A stretch of 27,460 bases of DNA, taken from positions 1-27,460 of the IMG/VR virus record IMGVR_UViG_3300032011_003344; one strand, written 5' to 3'. The position numbers were made by a program, and so were the translations under genes. The DNA comes from a virus. This document shows positions 1 to 6,279 of this stretch, in pieces. Position 1 is the first letter of the stretch. Each line of letters begins with the position of its first letter. The notes under the pieces are model-generated. The model was not told the origin of the DNA. It saw only the letters and a list, made by a program, of their open reading frames with translations, and searched no databases.

Positions 1-1315
1 TAGCCTTGGTTGGCTTTACGATGCTCCTTTGATACTCTCCATCGTCCTTGTCCCAGACTTCTTCGCTCATTCTGTCCTCGATAAGAGACATAAGGGTGTT
101 CCAGTGGTTGTCTGAAATTCCTTGTGGAGCGTTTCCGCCAGTCTTCTGTGCAATAGTGTTGAGTGCTGACGCATATTTTGCTTTTTGCTTTGGCGAAGGG
201 TTGTCTGTAAGGTTGTGAACCATGTCTGACAACTTTACACGCAGGGTTGGAATGTCGCCTAGAAGATCTATAACGTAAGCTTGATAGTCTCCGCCCTTTT
301 CGTGAGTAAGAGCACGAACGACTCTGATAACTTCGTCGCCTGCTGCTGGATCTTGAATAGAGCCCTTGATGAACTCTTCCATCTCCTCTACAGAGGAAAC
401 AGTAGAGCCAGGTGCGTCTTCAAGCGAGTCGTGAAGCAATGCTGCTAATTGAGCTACCCTGTCTTTGGGATAGAACTTTGCTGTGATGTTTCTAACCTCG
501 GATGGGTGTGAGAAATACTCAGAACCATCTCTTCTTGACTGTCCAACGTGAGCCATTCTTGCTGTGTTGTAAACATCCTTGAAATCATCTGGTGAAAACT
601 TCTCCCTTAGTGCCATCTTGTTTTCAATCTTGCTCATAAACTTTTCTGTTGCTGGTGAAATCGTTGATGCCACATATGCCACTGTGCCCACAGCGCCCGT
701 CATGAAGCCAAGCCATTTTTCAAAACTTGCGGACTCTGATGCCGCCTTCTTTAAAATATCAAGTGCCAGGAAAGACTTTGCCTGCTCCAAGCCCTTTTCT
801 GCTGCTGCGGATGGTAGTGCATATGCGAGCTTCTTCAGTAACACTGCAACAGTAATCGCCAAGAGCACTTTTTTCCAACTATCTGCTGTCTTGGAGAGAT
901 ACCCAGATGCAGAATTGACATATTCAATAATCTTCTGAGCTATTCCTGTCGAAGATCTCTTAATCTTCTCCAGTGCCTTCCTAACGTTGTTAATCATCGG
1001 ATCGATAACCTCGGACTCTATTAGATCCACAAAGGGTCCGATGGTTTCCGAATTCTTCATCAACTTGTATATGGATTTAAATAGGTTAGGCACCTCTCCA
1101 GCCTTCTGCTTCACCCACTTCTTCATTGTATCCATGAATGCCTCAAAAACCATTTGCTCTGACAAGACATGTTCACGAAGCTCTGCGGTGTATTCTACCG
1201 AGCCGCTTTCTGACAAAGGAACTTGAATGCCGAGAACTTTTGTCACGTAAGAGTGGTTTTGGAGAAGCTCGTTTCTATCTTGGTAGATTCTCCACTGGGA
1301 CATTACATCGTTCAA
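1..1315 (-). CDS. Large protein with RelA/SpoT-type HD hydrolase domain, 3' end outside window
   Basis: An open frame of at least 438 codons runs off the left edge. The C-terminal half is a RelA/SpoT-class HD phosphohydrolase. All known Mn-binding and catalytic positions of the (p)ppGpp hydrolase fold have counterparts: R261, H270, H295-D296, E299-D300, D364 and N368, with spacings close to those in Rel enzymes (for example D364 to N368). Visible motifs are AHVGQSRRDG, LLHDSLED and KLSDMVHNL. Residues 1-235 match nothing I recognise; they include two hydrophobic stretches (about 150-167 and 202-219) that could be membrane-active. No synthetase domain appears in the roughly 65 residues after the HD core. 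The start is a TTG at 1315, 9 bases after a GGAG; an in-frame ATG at 1303 lacks a well-placed SD. The upstream gene stops at 1320. Substrate (ppGpp, NADPH or other) is inferred from the family only. Confidence 0.85.
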   Translation of the reverse strand, partial: MNDVMSQWRIYQDRNELLQNHSYVTKVLGIQVPLSESGSVEYTAELREHVLSEQMVFEAFMDTMKKWVKQKAGEVPNLFKSIYKLMKNSETIGPFVDLIESEVIDPMINNVRKALEKIKRSSTGIAQKIIEYVNSASGYLSKTADSWKKVLLAITVAVLLKKLAYALPSAAAEKGLEQAKSFLALDILKKAASESASFEKWLGFMTGAVGTVAYVASTISPATEKFMSKIENKMALREKFSPDDFKDVYNTARMAHVGQSRRDGSEYFSHPSEVRNITAKFYPKDRVAQLAALLHDSLEDAPGSTVSSVEEMEEFIKGSIQDPAAGDEVIRVVRALTHEKGGDYQAYVIDLLGDIPTLRVKLSDMVHNLTDNPSPKQKAKYASALNTIAQKTGGNAPQGISDNHWNTLMSLIEDRMSEEVWDKDDGEYQRSIVKPTKA

Positions 1316-1319
1316 TTTC

Positions 1320-1742
1320 TTATTCTCCTCTTTCCGTCAGCTTGCTCTTCACGATTCGCCTGACTGCTTCTCTAAGAGATGGATTCCTGTCGGCGACTGA
1401 AGGTATAGCTTCTTCAGGAGATTCTGGAGCGAAGTCCTCTTCTTCTGAAAATCCGAGAGCTTCGAGGGCTGTCTCAATTTCATCCGATAAAGGTTCAGAG
1501 CCTGCCATGGCGGCGAAAATCGACTTGAACTCTTCCATTGCCTCTCCAGCAGACATAACCTCGATATCCCTCTCAGACTTCATCTTCTTGATGGCTTTTG
1601 CAGTAATCTTCGAGAAGTTAACAGATTTGCTGTCCTTCCAGGGAGACTCTTTTCCAGGGTTGAGCCAGGGGCTTGTTTTGGTGGAAGTCCATGCATTCTC
1701 TTTTATATACTTCTTCCAATTATCTAACGGTTTGTTACTCAT
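1320..1742 (-). CDS. Hypothetical protein, 140 aa
   Basis: I do not recognise this protein. The N-terminal 60 residues are basic and rich in Trp, Lys and Ser (three W residues within SPW/NAW-type contexts), followed by a short helix-rich middle and an acidic stretch near residues 95-112 (EEEDFAPESPEE), ending in a basic helix. There is no signal peptide or membrane segment. ATG at 1742 has AGGA 8 bases upstream. Its stop lies 4 bases before the TTG start of the HD-domain gene, so the two are probably translated from one message. A long plus-strand frame across it is only an antisense shadow. Confidence 0.75.
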   Translation of the reverse strand: MSNKPLDNWKKYIKENAWTSTKTSPWLNPGKESPWKDSKSVNFSKITAKAIKKMKSERDIEVMSAGEAMEEFKSIFAAMAGSEPLSDEIETALEALGFSEEEDFAPESPEEAIPSVADRNPSLREAVRRIVKSKLTERGE

Positions 1743-1766
1743 TTTTTTCTTCCTTTTATCTTAGTT

Positions 1767-2003
1767 TTATCTTAGAGATGGATCTTTCGAGGTGGACTTC
1801 AACTTAGGTACTAAATCTTTCTTCAGCTTCAGCAATCTTTCGAATCTTATCTTCTGATCAGAATCGATATACAGAACCTGCGGTTTTTTAAATTCCCCAT
1901 TGATTAACAAATCGTCAAAGTCGTAGAACTTCACCTTAGGTTCTGCTACCACACTACCAGAAATTAGTGGCAGAGTCAACAAGATTATTAATATTTTTTT
2001 CAT
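1767..2003 (-). CDS. Small exported protein with signal peptide, 78 aa
   Basis: The N-terminus is a textbook Sec signal: MKK, a hydrophobic core (ILIILLTLPLI), then SGSVVAEP, consistent with signal peptidase I cleavage after VVA. The mature part is about 57 residues, charged, and rich in Lys and Asp/Phe, with no cysteines. Function is unknown. An export signal in a phage gene this small suggests a role in the periplasm or at the inner membrane, such as envelope remodelling, superinfection exclusion or lysis. Start ATG 2003 has GGAGG 8 bases upstream. It follows another small exported protein by 60 bases. Confidence 0.78.
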   Translation of the reverse strand: MKKILIILLTLPLISGSVVAEPKVKFYDFDDLLINGEFKKPQVLYIDSDQKIRFERLLKLKKDLVPKLKSTSKDPSLR

Positions 2004-2024
2004 AGCTGAAGCCTCCAGGACATA

Positions 2025-2035
2025 ATAAATAGTCT
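2025..2035 (-). promoter_or_regulatory. AT-rich motif AGACTATTTAT upstream of exported protein
   Basis: On the coding strand the motif reads AGACTATTTAT, 22 bases before the ATG at 2003. It lies between short inverted arms (CCAG and CTGG). The same core occurs at 12442-12453 and, in variant form, at 12422-12433 and 2314-2324, always between genes in stretches with no sigma70-type promoter. It may be a late promoter or operator. This is inference from four copies. Confidence 0.25.
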
Positions 2036-2063
2036 GGAAGAGGAGAAAGGGAGGGTTTAAGCG

Positions 2064-2279
2064 CTATCTCTTTACTGAAATATATACCGGGGTAGTTCCG
2101 AAATCTAAAAGCTGTGTTTTCTCAAACTCTGATGACTCCCTGTTCCAAGCTTCATAGTAAACGTTATTCTCTTCGTCCACTGTAACGTTTCTAAGCGGTG
2201 TTGATTGATGAGGCACAGATGCGAACGAGAGCATCGTTGCGCTTGCGAGAACTGCTAATAAAAATGTTAGTTTTTTCAT
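2064..2279 (-). CDS. Small exported protein with signal peptide, 71 aa
   Basis: Starts MKKLTFLLAVLASATMLSFA, a clear Sec signal, with likely cleavage around SFA/SVP. The mature peptide is about 50 residues, polar, with no cysteine and hence no lipobox or disulfide. ATG 2279 has an AAGGA about 9 bases upstream. The 84-base leader in front of it holds GGCTACTTATCAGCC-like sequence (2311-2325) but no recognisable -35/-10. It is followed by another signal-peptide protein. I recognise no family. Confidence 0.75.
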   Translation of the reverse strand: MKKLTFLLAVLASATMLSFASVPHQSTPLRNVTVDEENNVYYEAWNRESSEFEKTQLLDFGTTPVYISVKR

Positions 2280-2363
2280 CTTCTTTATTCCTTTGTTTGA
2301 ATGATGTATTGGCTGATAAGTAGCCTCTAGAAACTCTTTTAGCCGATGTTTTTTTGAACTATT

Positions 2364-2735
2364 TTAATGTTGCTTTAATGACACATTTTGTGCCAACAGT
2401 TGACGCTCAATGAGCAGGAGTCCAGTCATCAGGGAAGTGGCGAGAACATAATCTTCGTCTGCAACAACTATAGAGTTTTCAGGTACTTGCGCCCCTTTAG
2501 AATCCACCTCTTTGCCTATTAAATCGAGAAGTACCTCCTTTGTTCTCAGTGTCCCTACATAGAACTCACAAAGAGTTGCAACCAGAGAGTTCACGTCAGA
2601 ATAATCCTCCATATTAAGCGGCTCTGATGTTGTGGATAAAAGGGTGTTGTATGAAGTCTTTGCGTATTCATCCATCTGAACAATGGCATCTAATAGCTCC
2701 TCTTGAGGTATCACTATTATCTTTTCTTCACTCAT
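2364..2735 (-). CDS. Hypothetical protein, 123 aa
   Basis: Acidic, helix-rich protein starting MSEEKIIVIPQEELL, without cysteines in a metal pattern or a signal peptide. I do not recognise the family. ATG at 2735 has AAGGA 8 bases upstream, located inside the end of the rhodanese gene whose stop is one base away (2737), so translation is very likely coupled. It is the last gene of the run beginning at the 5707-5735 promoter. The 84 bases after it (2280-2363) hold no gene and no convincing terminator. Confidence 0.75.
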   Translation of the reverse strand: MSEEKIIVIPQEELLDAIVQMDEYAKTSYNTLLSTTSEPLNMEDYSDVNSLVATLCEFYVGTLRTKEVLLDLIGKEVDSKGAQVPENSIVVADEDYVLATSLMTGLLLIERQLLAQNVSLKQH

Positions 2736-2736
2736 G

Positions 2737-3051
2737 TTATCTTTCCTTCTCCAGCTCTTTTAGAGAACTTATGTAATCTTCTGCATGCTCATATGTTAAA
2801 ACATTCATCACATCATACCCTTTCCTCTCTAGCACTTCTGTAGCTTGAGTTGCCCTTGTGCCTGACGAGCAGAACACGACGAGTGTCTTATCCTTCGGAA
2901 GTCTCCGCAAAGCCAGCCCGATCGAGCCTGGATATTCTACCACAAGTATTTTTCTATGTGGTACATTGATGGATCCCGGTATACTCTTTTCCTCAAACTC
3001 ACGCTCTGTTCTGACGTCTAATATAAGACATTCCGAGATGTTCAATGTCAT
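2737..3051 (-). CDS. Rhodanese-like sulfurtransferase domain protein, 104 aa
   Basis: A single rhodanese domain. The family landmarks are LDVRTEREFE near residues 11-20, IPGSINVPH near 24-32, and the active-site loop CSSGTRA with Cys61 and Arg66 (the usual C-x-x-G-x-R). Single-domain rhodaneses carry persulfide sulfur on this Cys or act in redox and thiol transfer; the acceptor here is unknown. I place the start at ATG 3051, after GAGGG, giving a protein that begins just before the domain. A longer frame to TTG 3096 would overlap the 57-aa gene that ends at 3074. A glutaredoxin lies two genes upstream in the same run, so a thiol-related job is plausible. Confidence 0.88.
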   Translation of the reverse strand: MTLNISECLILDVRTEREFEEKSIPGSINVPHRKILVVEYPGSIGLALRRLPKDKTLVVFCSSGTRATQATEVLERKGYDVMNVLTYEHAEDYISSLKELEKER

Positions 3052-3073
3052 ACTTTTCTTACCCTCTCGTGCC

Positions 3074-3247
3074 CTACCATGCACTGACAAGTTCAACTTC
3101 TTCTATATGTAAGTAGCGAGGCAGAGTGTCGCCATCGCATATCCAATATATCTCAACAATAGATGCCTCGTTTGGGGCGGTGATGACTATTCCCAGGCGA
3201 GTGCGTCCGTAAGCAAAACAAGGGCAGACAAGCGAGCCGAGCCTCAC
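3074..3247 (-). CDS. Small hypothetical protein, 57 aa (short gene between rhodanese and 165-aa gene)
   Basis: A GTG at 3247 overlaps the TGA of the preceding gene (GTGA), and the frame stays open for 57 codons to TAG at 3074. This fills what would otherwise be a 190-base hole. The product (starts MRLGSLVCPC, ends EEVELVSAW) has the plan of a common kind of very small phage protein: a G-x-L-V start, a central LGIVI strand, an aromatic Y-W strand, a D-G turn and a final YLHIEEVEL strand, suggesting a small beta-barrel of SH3 type. No function is known to me. Start coupling and the protein pattern are the evidence; the codon count is too short for statistical proof. Confidence 0.6.
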   Translation of the reverse strand: MRLGSLVCPCFAYGRTRLGIVITAPNEASIVEIYWICDGDTLPRYLHIEEVELVSAW

Positions 3248-3741
3248 AGAAGTCCTCGACGCCTCACCTTCGTCGGAAGAACCTGTCCCTCGCCCCAGAC
3301 GTATTTGGACTTCCTCTTGTTCGTGACTGCGAGTACTTCTATCACCTTTTTTCCAGCTTTTTCACGAAACGCCACCTTTAGTGCTGCTGGCTGAAGGGTT
3401 CCATACAGAGGCTTGGTAATCCTCTTTTGGAATTTCCTTCTCACAGGAGGCTTATTCAGGAATTTGGCACAGCCCTTGAATATCTCCTCCTTCGTGTACC
3501 CGTCGTCTGTTAGAGACTGCCAGTCAACAGCAATGTAGCCGCATATCACCCAGCGGCTGACTCCGAATCCTGGCAAAGACCAGAACATCGAATTATGATA
3601 TCGAGCACCACGTAGTGTGTCACCGTTTTCAACAGAGTTCATCTTAAGAGAGGGGTATTCGTACAGATCAACGAAACTGCACTCAAACTCTGGACCGTCG
3701 ATATGTAATGGTTCCTCTATCTTCTTTCTTCTTCTCGCCAT
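3244..3741 (-). CDS. Hypothetical basic protein, 165 aa
   Basis: ATG 3741 (MARRRKKIEEP) follows GAGGT by 4 bases and begins 7 bases after the glutaredoxin stop. A frame extension to 3825 would overlap the glutaredoxin by 77 bases and has no SD, so I reject it. The protein is basic at both ends (ARRRKK at the start, KVRRRG at the end) with a central aromatic-rich region (FWSLPGFG, WVICGYIAVDW). It could bind nucleic acid, but no known fold is evident. The next gene starts inside its stop codon. Confidence 0.75.
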   Translation of the reverse strand: MARRRKKIEEPLHIDGPEFECSFVDLYEYPSLKMNSVENGDTLRGARYHNSMFWSLPGFGVSRWVICGYIAVDWQSLTDDGYTKEEIFKGCAKFLNKPPVRRKFQKRITKPLYGTLQPAALKVAFREKAGKKVIEVLAVTNKRKSKYVWGEGQVLPTKVRRRGLL

Positions 3742-3748
3742 CTTTACC

Positions 3749-4027
3749 TCAAATCTCAGATTGAATTCCCAAAAGGTTACATAAGTCCGTGTATCCACCG
3801 ATGAGTCGTCGGACTTCGTCGTCATGCTCGTTTTTCGTTACAGCTATAATTATCGGCACAGTGTTCCACTCCCACAACCTCTGCTCCTGAAGCAGGGACG
3901 GTGAAGCTGCCTCATGTATCACAGCGCAATAGTCCTTCGAGTTCTCCTTTAGGATGTGAAGGGCTTCGTCACAAAAGGGACAATCGTTCCTAATATGAAG
4001 CAAATATGTCGTAAAATCCTCTTGCAT
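3749..4027 (-). CDS. Glutaredoxin-like protein, 92 aa
   Basis: Thioredoxin-fold protein with the dithiol active site C16-P-F-C19, the TVP cis-proline motif (NTVPIIIAV) and a GG near the C-terminus (RLIGGYTDL), in the order expected of glutaredoxin. Phage glutaredoxins commonly reduce ribonucleotide reductase; this phage has a class II reductase (nrdJ at 21487) whose C-terminal cysteines also need an external reductant, so this protein is a candidate donor (inference). ATG 4027 has AAGGGG 7 bases upstream. Confidence 0.88.
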   Translation of the reverse strand: MQEDFTTYLLHIRNDCPFCDEALHILKENSKDYCAVIHEAASPSLLQEQRLWEWNTVPIIIAVTKNEHDDEVRRLIGGYTDLCNLLGIQSEI

Positions 4028-4030
4028 GAA

Positions 4031-4339
4031 TTAGCCCCTTAGCAAATCTCTAGTAGACATTCTAAGCTTCTCTTTGATCTGGTTCGGAGTGCCGACGATC
4101 GTTAGCTCAATCCCCGACTGTCCTCGATCGAGAGTCACCTTGGTGAACGTCTGCCTCGTGTCAAGTCCTGGCGGCATGCTGCCTTCATCCAACCTGTTCA
4201 CCATTCCCGAGTCCTCACGTAGACAGATCACATGGGACGGATTGATTGTCACCTCACGGAGGGTGTACTTCTTCGTCGCAACCGATGAGCCCGAGTAATT
4301 CGAGCGATTTTCAACAACTTCAGTTAGCGTAACTAACAT
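4031..4339 (-). CDS. Hypothetical protein, 102 aa
   Basis: ATG 4339 (MLVTLTEVVEN) has AAGGAG 6 bases upstream, an almost ideal site, so I shorten the frame that could extend to 4402. The SD and start lie within the end of the previous gene (20-base overlap). The product alternates beta strands, for example KKYTLREVTINPSHVICL then KVTLDRGQSGIELTIVG, and ends in a short helix. This layout loosely recalls small FlbD-like beta proteins, but the resemblance is too weak for a name. Confidence 0.75.
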   Translation of the reverse strand: MLVTLTEVVENRSNYSGSSVATKKYTLREVTINPSHVICLREDSGMVNRLDEGSMPPGLDTRQTFTKVTLDRGQSGIELTIVGTPNQIKEKLRMSTRDLLRG

Positions 4340-4559
4340 TTTTTTCTCCTTTTGCCGCATAAGCGAGCAACATATCATTGGGCGCAGTCCAGACTGAGCC
4401 ACGGTAAAACAAATCCGAATGTGTCTGGAACCTCTTCAGCAAGATAGATACATAAGGCTCCTTTAGTTCGCAATACTCTCTTACTGTACCATCATCATTA
4501 ACCTTTGTCAAGATAAAATGTGAAGGAAGATAAACTAAATCTCCTGAACTAAGAGTCAT
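4320..4559 (-). CDS. Hypothetical protein, 79 aa
   Basis: Small protein with an N-terminal beta-type start (SGDLVYLPSHFILTKV) and several aromatic residues, no cysteine pair and no signal. ATG 4559 overlaps the end of the upstream gene by 11 bases with AAGG close by; its own end overlaps the next gene by 20 bases. Position in the packed run supports a real gene. No family recognised. Confidence 0.7.
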   Translation of the reverse strand: MTLSSGDLVYLPSHFILTKVNDDGTVREYCELKEPYVSILLKRFQTHSDLFYRGSVWTAPNDMLLAYAAKGEKNVSYAN

Positions 4560-4872
4560 CGCCTTCGATGCCTTCCACTCTCAAACCTTCGAGATCTTCT
4601 GGTGGTGGGGCTTCATAGTCTTGATGGTTCATAACTTGACTGGCAAGGTGGGCGTAGTACTTATAAGCCTGCATAACGTTTTGAGATAGCAAGTCTATCT
4701 CATAGAGTTCACGCCTGAACTCGTCTACCTTATTGAAAGACTCGTAAATCTTTTCTGGGTGGACATCGTTTAGTTTATTCTCAAGCTGTTTTGCTCTGGT
4801 TGAGATCTCCTGAATACTCTTGGAAATTTCTTTTGGCAATTGCGATATTGAAGTTTGATTTTCGATTTTCAC
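4549..4872 (-). CDS. Hypothetical coiled-coil protein, 107 aa
   Basis: Starts at a GTG whose last two bases are shared with the TGA stop of the preceding gene (GTGA), a translational coupling arrangement used several times in this window. Residues about 5-75 are almost entirely helical with heptad-like spacing of Ile and Leu (ISKSIQEISTRAKQLENKL), and the tail is acidic and Pro-rich (EAPPPEDLEG, EGIEGDDS). Likely an oligomeric coiled coil; role unknown. Confidence 0.72.
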   Translation of the reverse strand: MKIENQTSISQLPKEISKSIQEISTRAKQLENKLNDVHPEKIYESFNKVDEFRRELYEIDLLSQNVMQAYKYYAHLASQVMNHQDYEAPPPEDLEGLRVEGIEGDDS

Positions 4873-5672
4873 TTTTTTGTTCTCCAGGCTTTGATGTTTC
4901 GCTCTTCGGTGACGATAGGAGTGATTTCTCCAATAGGAAGTAGTTGATAAACCTTGTTACCAGAACAAGCGGACAGGGGCGTTGAAAAGTTCGGTGCGAG
5001 CACCATTGCTTTCTTATTTCGCAAGTTTGCGGGAGCAGTAGCTCGAAGCTGAACGAGAGATCCTACTGGATATTTCGGTTCAGAATAGTATCCAGATAAG
5101 ATCTTTTTTGCATACTTGTTTTCGACGATCTTATTGAACTGTGAAAGGGTTGGTACGAAGTTTTCGTTTTCAGTAACTTGGAGTGCAATGTCTCTAAAAT
5201 AAGGAGTTGTAAGGTAGTATTTCGCAGCCATGACAGCCTTTTCACGCAAACCTGTAGATTCGTCGTTATACTTGCTTGCGAAGCGCAGGCGTTCGTTCTG
5301 GACTTCGTCTGAATTTTCTCCCTCAAGTTTTGCAATGATTTGCAACTGACGAGAAGACAGCTTGCGTCCAAACTTTGCCTGATTTAATACAGACTCTGCA
5401 AAACCCTGTGCCCAAGATCTCTTATCTTCGATTCGGGAAATGAGAGTCTGGATACGGGCGATAATAGGATCTTCGAGAAGAGGTGCCCGAGAAGCGACGG
5501 CTTCATCGGAGTATTTTTCCTCTAATTTATCTAACCAGGGGCGTCTGCCAGGAGTTAAGCGCCCCTGGCGTTGATATGCTTCTTGAAGTGATATTGCGAA
5601 GTCATAATCTCGCTTGTTACCCTTGAGGTGGGGGTTCTCAACTAAAGCGTTTAGTCGTTGTGATAATTTCAT
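4869..5672 (-). CDS. Hypothetical protein, 267 aa, first gene behind its own promoter
   Basis: Two-part protein of no recognised family. Residues about 1-175 are helical and charged, with repeated short motifs of the type RLTPGRRPWLDKLEEKY and LSSRQLQIIAKLEGE, each resembling a Q/R-x-x-x-L-x-x-L helix hairpin. The last 90 residues look like a small beta barrel (YPVGSLVQLR followed by KAMVLAPNF and KVYQLLPIGE). I choose ATG 5672, with AAGG 6 bases upstream. An upstream TTG at 5696 would sit at the predicted transcription start from the promoter at 5707-5735. It heads the run of small genes down to 2364. Confidence 0.75.
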   Translation of the reverse strand: MKLSQRLNALVENPHLKGNKRDYDFAISLQEAYQRQGRLTPGRRPWLDKLEEKYSDEAVASRAPLLEDPIIARIQTLISRIEDKRSWAQGFAESVLNQAKFGRKLSSRQLQIIAKLEGENSDEVQNERLRFASKYNDESTGLREKAVMAAKYYLTTPYFRDIALQVTENENFVPTLSQFNKIVENKYAKKILSGYYSEPKYPVGSLVQLRATAPANLRNKKAMVLAPNFSTPLSACSGNKVYQLLPIGEITPIVTEERNIKAWRTKK

Positions 5673-5706
5673 TAGCAACCTTCTTTCAACTCTCAACTAC
5701 ATGATA

Positions 5707-5735
5707 ACTATAACCGATAAGAAGTTATTTGTCAA
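5707..5735 (-). promoter_or_regulatory. Sigma70-type promoter, TTGACA-N17-TATAGT
   Basis: On the coding strand TTGACA (5730-5735) and TATAGT (5707-5712) are separated by exactly 17 bases. Predicted start of transcription is near 5700, giving a leader of about 28 bases with an SD before ATG 5672. The same -10 hexamer and spacing occur at three other unit starts in this window. Confidence 0.8.
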
Positions 5736-5754
5736 GCCTTTTGTGAGATTATTT

Positions 5755-6201
5755 TCACTTTATCATGGAAAAAACTGCGTTTGCTAGAGAGGCAACAACT
5801 CCAGTACCGACGAGCCAGAGAATTTTATTGACGTTCGACATCCTCTCTTTGAGTAATATTATTTCATCTCGTTGGCGTTTGTCTTCTTCGGCAACTTCCT
5901 TGAAGCTTTCCATGTCAAATAAGATTCTTTGCTGCTTTTCCATTGCGGGTTCGACAGTTTTCTCTATGTACTTTGTCCTGTCTTCAGCCGTCTTTTCAAG
6001 ACTAGCAACCCTGGTTACAATTCCCATATTCTGTCCGTCGCCCATGAGCATATATTGTAACTCACTCATGGAAGTCTTTATCGACTGTACATCTTCAACT
6101 AGTCTTTCTATTTTTAGCCCAAGATCAGTAGAAAGGCGGATCTGCTTTTCAACAGTGTCTATTTTTTCACTGAGTGAGGCAAGTAGTTGAACTAACTCCA
6201 T
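5755..6201 (-). CDS. Coiled-coil protein with C-terminal membrane anchor, 148 aa
   Basis: Residues 1-120 form long amphipathic helices rich in Glu, Lys and Leu (SEKIDTVEKQIRL, then REDK-rich segments), and the C-terminus is a single hydrophobic segment (KILWLVGTGVVASLANAVF, about 126-145) ending MIK. This is the layout of a tail-anchored membrane protein with a cytoplasmic coiled coil; similar small phage proteins sit near lysis or virion genes, but I cannot assign a function. The frame can extend to TTG 6213, but ATG 6201 (MELVQLL) is the natural start. The SD is weak (AAAAGAA). A hairpin lies between it and groEL. Confidence 0.75.
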   Translation of the reverse strand: MELVQLLASLSEKIDTVEKQIRLSTDLGLKIERLVEDVQSIKTSMSELQYMLMGDGQNMGIVTRVASLEKTAEDRTKYIEKTVEPAMEKQQRILFDMESFKEVAEEDKRQRDEIILLKERMSNVNKILWLVGTGVVASLANAVFSMIK

Positions 6202-6218
6202 TTCTTTTTGCAATATAA

Positions 6219-6272
6219 CACCCTCTATTTACAAAAGCAAGACTTTTTTATCCTGCTCTTGTAAATAGGGTG
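6219..6272 (-). terminator. Long imperfect hairpin after groEL, possible terminator
   Basis: Arms 6219-6239 and 6254-6272 pair over about 18 positions (CACCC with GGGTG, then TATTTACAA with TTGTAAATA, then AGCA with TGCT), with a two-base bulge and one mismatch and a 14-base loop. It begins 7 bases past the groEL stop. The downstream sequence on the coding strand (TTATATTG) is a poor U-tract, so it could be a weak terminator, an mRNA-stabilising 3' structure or an operator. Confidence 0.5.
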
Positions 6273-6279
6273 AAAAAGA

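Noticed and set aside
579-1226. Two plus-strand frames opposite the HD-domain gene
   Set aside because: The minus-strand frame is continuous through this stretch and contains a recognisable domain, so these are shadows.
1138-1764. Long plus-strand frame opposite the 140-aa gene
   Set aside because: It has no SD or promoter, crosses a gene boundary of the minus strand, and its sequence is Ser/Phe/Leu-rich as expected for the antisense of a charged protein.
3742-3825. N-terminal extension of the 165-aa gene over the glutaredoxin end
   Set aside because: Overlap of 77 bases without SD, whereas ATG 3741 has GAGGT in place.
5063-5371. Minus-strand 102-codon frame inside the 267-aa gene
   Set aside because: Out of frame with a larger, well-started gene and without a start signal.
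6212-6240. Possible promoter TTGCTT-N17-TATATT within the hairpin after groEL
   Set aside because: Only three of six -35 bases match, and the predicted start would leave a leader of only about 4 bases before ATG 6201.
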